This document shows, in pieces, positions 57,141-64,000 of a DNA stretch of 64,000 bases. Below the pieces are notes generated by a model. That model was not told the origin of the DNA. It saw nothing but the letters and a program-made list of their open reading frames with translations, and did no database searches. Made by a program: the position numbers and the translations under genes. The stretch is taken from assembly GCA_009809945.1 (NCBI GenBank), contig WTPW01000090.1:274859-338858 (forward strand). The letters run 5' to 3'. The stretch comes from Gigaspora margarita (taxonomy: Eukaryota; Glomeromycota; Glomeromycetes; Diversisporales; Gigasporaceae). Numbering within the stretch: position 1 is the first letter of the stretch; every line of letters starts with the position of its first letter.

Positions 57141-57588
57141 ATCTCTTCACTGCCCAATTTCGATTTGACTTCTTCATGACTGGCCCATCACCCTCCCTTT
57201 TGGAAAACATTACATCCTGCCAGTTGGTATGCATATAAAGTTGAGTACACCACTCTGTGAAAAAAAAAGAGGGAAGGAAAGAAGAGAGAAAGAAAAAGTT
57301 AACAGTAAAGTTGAAGTAGAATGCACCACACAATAGCATGGGCCCGTACTTCTGATCCTCATTTGTACTTCGTCACGTAAACATACAGTAAACACACAGT
57401 GACAAGCTGATAAGTAACATGTAAGCATAGAAAATTGATAAAATCACAAATATGTAACTAGAAGAGAATGTATTTTCATGTTTAATAAAGCATCCGAGAG
57501 AGAATAATAGTGATACAAATTGACAAAATCGACTAAATAAAAAAAAGTAAATAAATAACCCTTTTTTTTTGTTTTTTTTCAATACTAA

Positions 57589-57996
57589 ATAGAAAATGAA
57601 GAAATTACACAAATTATGGATACTTTCAATCAACTAAATTTCAGCAGCTATCAAAAATTGCCAGATACAAACGATCAACACAGAAATTATTTGCTTGGAT
57701 ATTGTTACGAATATGGAATTGGAGTTGAAAATAATGAAAAATGGCATTAACATGTTATCAAAAATCGGCAAACATGAATGATTCTAATGCAATGTATCAA
57801 GCTGGATATTATTATTAATTAGTAATTGGGGTCAAAATCGATAAGCATAAGGTGTTACATATTATCTGAAGTCTACAGAGACAGATATTCAATGGGAATT
57901 ACGAAAAATGCCATTTGTTACTTTTATGGAATTGGCATTGAAAAAAGTATAAATAAATTTGCTGAATGTGTGAAAAGTAGTTATTATTATATATAA
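57589..57996 (+). pseudogene. Sel1-like repeat protein fragment
   Basis: From 57592 an open frame reads ENEEITQIMDTFNQLNF and NYLLGYCYEYGIGVENNEKW before TAA. In the next frames follow AMYQAGYYY...IGVKIDKHKV and NAICYFYGIGIEKSINKFA, ending at TAA 57994-57996. GYCYxxGIGVexnexKA is the Sel1-like repeat signature (tetratricopeptide-type helices), common at the C-terminus of the expanded kinase and SLR families of arbuscular-mycorrhizal fungi. At least two frameshifts and two stops break it, and no kinase domain lies upstream; an AG before 57591 could be a former splice acceptor. It is a relic carried in the 7.6-kb insertion. Confidence 0.75.
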
Positions 57997-58059
57997 TGAT
58001 TGTAGTTTATTTAAAGTGAATTTCTTACACAATTTTAATTATCAAGGGGTAATCATGAA

Positions 58060-60370
58060 ACACATTTAATTGTTTATTTCAGCAATTTAACTTATTCACA
58101 AAAAAAGAAAATAAAACTTATTTACCATTTCGTACACTTCATTTCATTCGCATTAATCATTTCATTCAGCTCATGAGTATAAGAACCATTTAATAATTTT
58201 ACGAAATAAAAACAGCAAAACAATTTTACATAACAAGAAAATAAATACTTATTTAACATTATGTACAATTCATTTCATTCGCATTTTAGCTCGTGAATAC
58301 AAAGAACATTTGATCATTTTATGAAATAAAAAGCTAAAAAGTTCACAAAACAGGAAAATAATACTTATTTACCATTATGTACAATTCATTATTTCATTCA
58401 CATTAATTTAGTCAGTGAGTGTAAGAACATTTAATAATCTTACAAAATAAAAGCAGCAAAACGAGTTCATAAAACAAGAAAATAATTATTTATTTACTAT
58501 TACGTACAATTCATTTCATTCACATTAATCATTTCATCCAGAGAGTGAGTATAAAGAACATTTAATAATTTTACGAAATAAAAACAGCAAAACAAGATCA
58601 CATAACAAGAACATAGATACTTATTTACCATTACGCACAATTCATTTCATTCCAATTAATCATTTCATTCAGCGAGTGAGTATGAAGAACATTTAATAGC
58701 ATACAAAAATTCTGTGCCAGGTTTTGTCGATCATGTGGCGCAGATCTCCTGGTCCACAAATCAGATTTTAAAGATCAGGTGTAACGTAACACGATCAGGA
58801 AATTTCAAAACAAACATTCGTTTTGTTAAAAATCGCTTATTTCTTAAAATTTTGCATAAGAAACCGCCTTTAGCACACTAACAAAAAGTTTTCGTGGGCA
58901 GTTTTACTATATATACTCTCTATCTAACACACGACCCTAACCCTAACCCTAATATAATCGAACTTTAAAGGATTTTGCTGCGCCACATGATCGACAAAAC
59001 CTGGCACAGAATTTTTTCATGCCATTTAATAATTTTATGAAAATAAAAACTGCAAAACAAGTTCACAATACAAGAAAATATACACTTATTTACCATTACA
59101 TACATTCATTATTTCATTTGCATTAATTTAGTCCATGAGTATAAAGAACATTTAGTACTTATTTACCATTACTTACAATCCATTTCATTCACATCAATCA
59201 TTTCATTCAGCGAGTGAGTATAAAGACATTTAATACTTTTACGAAATAAAACCAGCAAAACAAGTTCACAAAACAAGAAAATAAATACTTAACATTATGT
59301 GCAATTCATTTCATTCACATTAATTTAGTCAGTGGGTATAAAGAACATTTAATAATTTTATGAATTAAAACTGCAAAACTAAGTTCGCAAAACAAAAAAG
59401 TAAATTCTTATTTACTATTACATATACTTTACAGTAATCGTTTCATTCAGCTCGTGAATATAAAGAACATTTAATAATTTTACTACATAAAAACAGCAAA
59501 ACAAGTTCAAAAATAAATATTTATTTACCATTACCTACATTTCATTTCATTCGCATTAATCATTTCATTCAGCGAGTGAGCATAAAGATATATAATACTT
59601 TTACGAAATAAACACTGCAAAATAAATTCACAAGACAAGAAAATAATTACTTATTTACCATTACATGTAATTCATTTCATTCAAATTACTTTAGTCAGTG
59701 GGTATAAAGAACATTTAACAATTTTACGAATTAAACATGCAAAACAAGTTCACAAAAACAAGAAAATAAATTCTTATTTACTATTACGTATACTTCATTT
59801 CATTTGCATTAATCATTTCATTCAGCTCATGAGTATAAAGAACATTTAATAATTTTCTACATAAAAACAACAAAACAATTCACAAAACAAGAAAATAAAT
59901 ACTTATTTACTATTACATACAGTTCATTTCATTCGCATTAATTCATTCCGCAAGTGAGTATAAAGAACGTTTAATAATGTTACGAATAAAATTTGCAAAA
60001 CAGTTCACAAACAAGAAAACAAATACTTATTTACCATTGCATACTATTCATTTTATTCGCACTTAGCAAGCAAGTATAAAGAACATTTAATAATTTTACG
60101 AAATAAAAAAAATGCAATTCAAGTTCACAAACCATTTACCATTGTGTATAATTCATTTAATTCGCATTAATTTAGTATGTGACTATAAAGAATTTAATAA
60201 TTTTACAAAATAACAACTGCAAAACAAGTTCAAAAACAAGAAAATAATTACTTTTTACAATTACATGCAATTCGTTATTTTCATTCACATTAATTTAGAC
60301 TGAGCATAAAGAACATTTAATAATTTTATAAAAACTGCAAAACAAGTTCACAAAACAAGAAAATAAAAAC
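58060..60370. repeat. Satellite-like tandem array, unit about 131 bp
   Basis: About 17 diverged copies, spaced 115-132 bp. Landmarks in each are AACATTTAATAATTTTACGA, AAACAAGTTCACAAAACAAG, ATACTTATTTACCATTAC, ATTCATTTCATTCGCATTAA and CATTCAGCGAGTGAGTATAA. Some copies lack the ATCATTTCATT part. No coding frame. It is interrupted by the element at 58699-59022. Confidence 0.9.
58699..59022. mobile_element. TIR element, 324 bp, 9-bp TSD, with telomere-like repeat
   Basis: GCATACAAAAATTCTGTGCC at the left and the inverse of GCATGAAAAAATTCTGTGCC at the right; the arms go on identically through AGGTTTTGTCGATCATGTGG. CATTTAATA, part of the satellite unit, is duplicated at 58690-58698 and 59023-59031. 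Three CCCTAA units lie near 58932-58950. A 9-bp duplication suggests a Mutator-like MITE. Confidence 0.88.
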
Positions 60371-62456
60371 GCATTGTATAAGCATTCGAAGAACACATTC
60401 CAGGCTTCGCACCTGATCCCACCCACCCAGTGAATACTGCCATTTTCGCAGTAAATGCAAATCCTTTGTAACTACGGCCATCTTGCTTTATGAGGTGGGA
60501 AACCACCAGCTAATGCTTAACATCACAAATTCTCCTACTAAAAAAAAAAAATCCTGATTAATAGCCGGCCTGCTTTATGCAGGTGGGAAACCACTGGCTG
60601 ATGCTTAGCATCGCTAATTTTCGATAGAACTATGTATGCTGCTAGTATTAATAAAGCATTCCTAATAAATTTAATCCAGCCTTATTTGACTAGTGTGCAT
60701 CCAATGAATATATATTTATTGCATGTAGTTTTTTTCGACAACTTGCATAGTCAGACCTGGAGACACAGCATAATTCTATAACTTTTTAAAGCGCAATATA
60801 TTTATATGAGCCTATTAAGTAAATATAATAAACATTGATGTAATACCGATATGAATCCATAAGCTTGCCAGAGCAGCCACCTCAAAGTTCACTAACAATC
60901 ACTCACTATCACAGTTTTCGCATCATATAATTGATTCATTGGATGCTGCGGCAGTGACAATGATCATTAGCGAATTTTGGACCTGATTTAAAATTAGTGT
61001 GCCACATGATTAACTTTGTAGCAATTACCGCTTTGTAGATCGTGTTAGGGTAGCTTGAAATCCGCATTTTATTATGTTTTTTAATATAATAAAAGCAGAT
61101 TTCACTGTAATGCGATGATCATAGCAGATTTACAACCTGTCGTATTTTATTCGAAATTACAGTAAGTTTTCAGTAATAAAAATGTTTTTAATACTATAAT
61201 CTTCGGGTAATATATCGCTTTGACATAATCTAATACTGCCTAAAAATTTTTATCGAAAATTATTATCAATGGTCACAAGACTCGTCACATCTCTACTAAT
61301 CTTCAAATCAGCTGAATTCGATATATCAGCATTTTTAAATAGCTTTTCATATAAATTCCAAAGTCTAATTTTGAATTTTGATGAAATTAAGCTTAACCCT
61401 AGCCATTATTTAAGCAATGTCCCTAGACGTTATACAATTTATCATCTGTTCCTGTTTTTGCGTGACTGCGTCAAGCAGCTACTTATTACATAATAATAAA
61501 TGATTAAAATGTTTTCTACGATTATCTTAGAATTCATCTGAAAATGCATATCTGCTTTGTAATATCGATTCTTTGTCATTGTGTTTACTGAAAAAACATC
61601 GTATATACGATAATAAACTGATTGTCATTCAAATGATGATAGGTGCATTGAATTTTTCTCTTTACACCTTGTAGTTGTGCATCTGAACTGCGATGAGATC
61701 TGCAATGATCTTTTTTTCGAAGTAAAATAAATTAATCAATATGATTAAACATACCAATCTGATTCTTATGATGCCTCTATAGTTAGCTAGCATAATCCGT
61801 TACATAGCTAATATTGAAGTAAAATCCGCATTTTCTTATACTTTTCGTTATGTAAGACAGAATATCGCCCTCATGTCATAGTTATACTAATTTTACTAAC
61901 TATCTGAGCAAATTTCACCTATCGTAAAATAACTACTAAAAATTCATTTAAATTCGATTCCTTATCAACATTAAATAATTCAATAAACTAATATTCTTTC
62001 TTACACTACTTCACTTATATGCAAATCTCCTCTAAAATGAACACGAAACTACTACGGGAAAACTATACCAAAATATATTAAATATCATTATTCAAATATA
62101 TCATAATACACTGCCTTTCTAATCAACCTCAAAAAACTTTCCCCGAATACTTCCCATCACAATTATCAATATATATATTATCTCTATCCTTACCGAGAAC
62201 TGCTTTATAAAAATTAAACCCATTGCAATTATATACTACCATAAGACTGTATTAATCATTATTAACCTTTTTGCCTTACTGTATACTTTCTATACCAATC
62301 CTCAAATAATAACTATATTATTTACATTCTACATCAAATACTATCTCTCAACAATATGATAATATTACATCTACACTCCAATCATTATTTCATACGTCTA
62401 TCTATATACCTTTCACCCACTCATAACTCACTGCATTTGTGCGTCGCATTTCTTGT

Positions 62457-64000
62457 TAATATTGGTAACCAATTTAATTATTATTCATCATTGTATCATT
62501 TTCAAAAAACCAGGTTTCAACTCGAATCGTGGTCAAAAATCCTTAATATTCATTCTTTCATTCAATAAATCCAGTAAATAATTTTTGTTCATAATTCATA
62601 ATGATATTGGTATTTTCATATTTATATTCATGTTAATATTTCTTTTAATATTTATTTATACACGTTAATATTTTGCGTTGCTTTTAATAATAAAAAAAGC
62701 TTCAAATCATCTTTTTATTGGTTTTTTTTTCGCTAAATTTGCAAATGTATTTAACGAATGTCTTTTGGATTTTTTTTTCGCTAAATTTACAAATGTATTT
62801 AATGAATGCCTTTTGGATTTTTCTTTCCGGAGTTCTTACCAGACAAATGAATTAATAATAAGATCATGAAGAAAGATCTTAGCGAAAGAACTAGTCAATC
62901 ATTCTAAATTTAAATTATACTCATGTGATATGAAGCATAATTAAGCCATGGTTATGCTATATAATAAGCAGATGTGAAAGTTTGAAATGAGGCCGAGAAA
63001 TATATTGTCAAATTGAACCAGATATGCTCAATTAACTATAAATTGCGAGACTTAAATAAATGGGAGATTTAGTTCCTATAGTTACAGGTAATATTCAACA
63101 GACAATTAAACAATAATCAGGTGAATTTCACAGCTAATTAATCAGATAGGTCCCCAGCCAACACTGCACACTTCCGATGTTAATCAAACTCCATCGAAAT
63201 CCGGGTTTTATTGAACGAATTGAGAGAAATTTTGTGCATAATGGTAAGTAGACCAATTTCGCTCTTTTATGCACGTATTTCTGCATGACAAATTGGAACT
63301 AAGGCAACAACAATGAAAGCACATATAAGGAAAGAAATGAAACGGATGGGAACTGAATATAATATTTAAGTAAAAATAATTTGGTATGTCAAGGATTGGG
63401 TCACAATTATGGTTTGTTTCTCGCAACGGAATTGACTACACTTGGCGTGTGTGCTGGAGCTGTCTCGTGACTTGCCTCTTTTATTAATCCTTAACAGCGT
63501 TGGTTTTGGAATTTGATTTTCATCACGCCCATCTGTATTTGTATTTGGCATTGTGGCACAACAGCGATCTCCACATGCACCAAACCCTTAACCCGCCACT
63601 GGCCTGGATCCCGCGATCTGTGTACATCAACTTGAAAGAATTTTCAATAATTAGTAATGGCATGATTATTATGTTACCTACTATATCTAATTAAAACTAG
63701 ATGATGAAGCGCAATTTCTAGTATTTAATAAAAAAAAAAAAAACTGAGCAAAGTTTGAAACTGGGCGAGCGAAACAAAATCAAGAAATATGCTGTACAAA
63801 AATATGTTACAATATAAATAAAATCCAAATCAGGTTCTGAAAAAAGTGTCTGAGAGAAAAGAGGCTAGTAGTTATGTAAAATGAATTTAATTAACATCAA
63901 ATTATTAATAATGGCAAAGTCATGTTAAAACACCACTTGTTACGTATTCCAAATATTAGTTGAACTGGGCCGTCTGTGCAATTTCTGTGCATAATCAATT
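62457..64000. other. End of the K7 3' flank and start of another block B
   Basis: From AATATTGGTAACCAATTT the unit goes on: TTCAATAAATCCAGT, two TTCGCTAAATTT(A/G)CAAATG repeats near 62730-62800, then block B (AACGAATTGAGAG, TTAACAGCGTTGG, CCGCGATCTGTG, CATAATCAATT at the edge). Block B elsewhere always leads to a kelch gene within about 1.9 kb, so an eighth copy probably follows. Confidence 0.65.

Larger units (their letters stand above)
54817..62456. mobile_element. 7.6-kb insertion in the K7 3' flank
   Basis: The unit breaks off at GTAAGGTTTAA and resumes at TTAATATTGGTAACCAATTT, so TTAA may be duplicated. The ends show no clear inverted repeats. Content: microsatellites, CGCAGCTAC-type repeats, a Sel1-repeat pseudogene, a satellite-like array, and segments shared with the 6.2-kb insertion (AATAGTATGAGAATTG..., CTCGATTAAAGTGCATGAC near 55390-55450; ATATCTAGATAATTTAAAAC near 55565; TCATTAGCGAATTT near 60963). 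55,800-56,160 is locally GC-richer, but I recognise nothing there. 61,000-62,450 is AT-rich with no gene. Confidence 0.6.

Noticed and set aside
58060-60370. CRISPR-like array
   Set aside because: The whole unit of about 131 bp repeats, with no unique spacers, in a eukaryotic context.

Overview
The window looks like an AT-rich, intron-containing fungal nuclear genome. The best guess is an arbuscular-mycorrhizal fungus of the Rhizophagus/Glomus type. That rests on the very low GC, short introns with GT...AG borders and CTAAT-like branch sites, a Sel1-repeat fragment, and the extreme density of small transposons. The assignment is inference. About 16 N positions, several inside genes, mean some one-base frameshifts could be sequence errors.

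The backbone is a dispersed tandem array of one gene family. Each member encodes a signal peptide, six kelch-type propeller blades, a Thr/Asn/Ser-rich linker, one membrane helix with a GIGIG core, and a conserved tail of about 60 residues, all in five exons. I call them K1 to K7. K1 (1774-3433, minus) and K3 (12936-14661, plus) are intact. K2 (6705-8366), K4 (20978-22635), K5 (27630-29128 with its tail at 35341-35525), K6 (40261-41961) and K7 (45690-47669) all carry lesions. K1 and K2 are head to head; K2 to K7 are head to tail. Every gene has a shared upstream block ('block B' plus a conserved proximal promoter with an AACATAAATACC core) and a shared 3' flank of about 1.7-2 kb. The repeat unit is therefore about 6 kb of DNA that has been duplicated several times. 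The window ends in another block B, which suggests a further copy just outside.

Almost everything else is transposable elements inserted in, or nested within, the units. Comparing units gives empty sites, so many borders and target-site duplications can be read directly. They include a Mutator-like foldback element with a 9-bp duplication in the K2, K5 and K7 units; hAT-like elements with 8-bp duplications at 9764, 16666, 25546 and 48019; a 246-bp MITE in an exon of K7; TA-flanked mariner-like MITEs at 34329, 39066 and 50702; TTA-flanked Harbinger-like MITEs at 27236 and 52010; a solo-LTR candidate at 16347-17770; and a Helitron-like element at 53671-54704 with exact A/T insertion. Two more Helitron-like 3' ends lie at 18392-18421 and 35302-35340.

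Two large insertions stand out. One of 6.2 kb (29129-35340) splits the last exon of K5 and carries a broken gene with pentapeptide repeats. One of 7.6 kb (about 54817-62456) sits in the K7 3' flank and carries a Sel1-repeat pseudogene and an array of about 131-bp satellite-like repeats, itself interrupted by a TIR element holding telomere-like repeats. I found no rRNA, no convincing tRNA and no CRISPR array.
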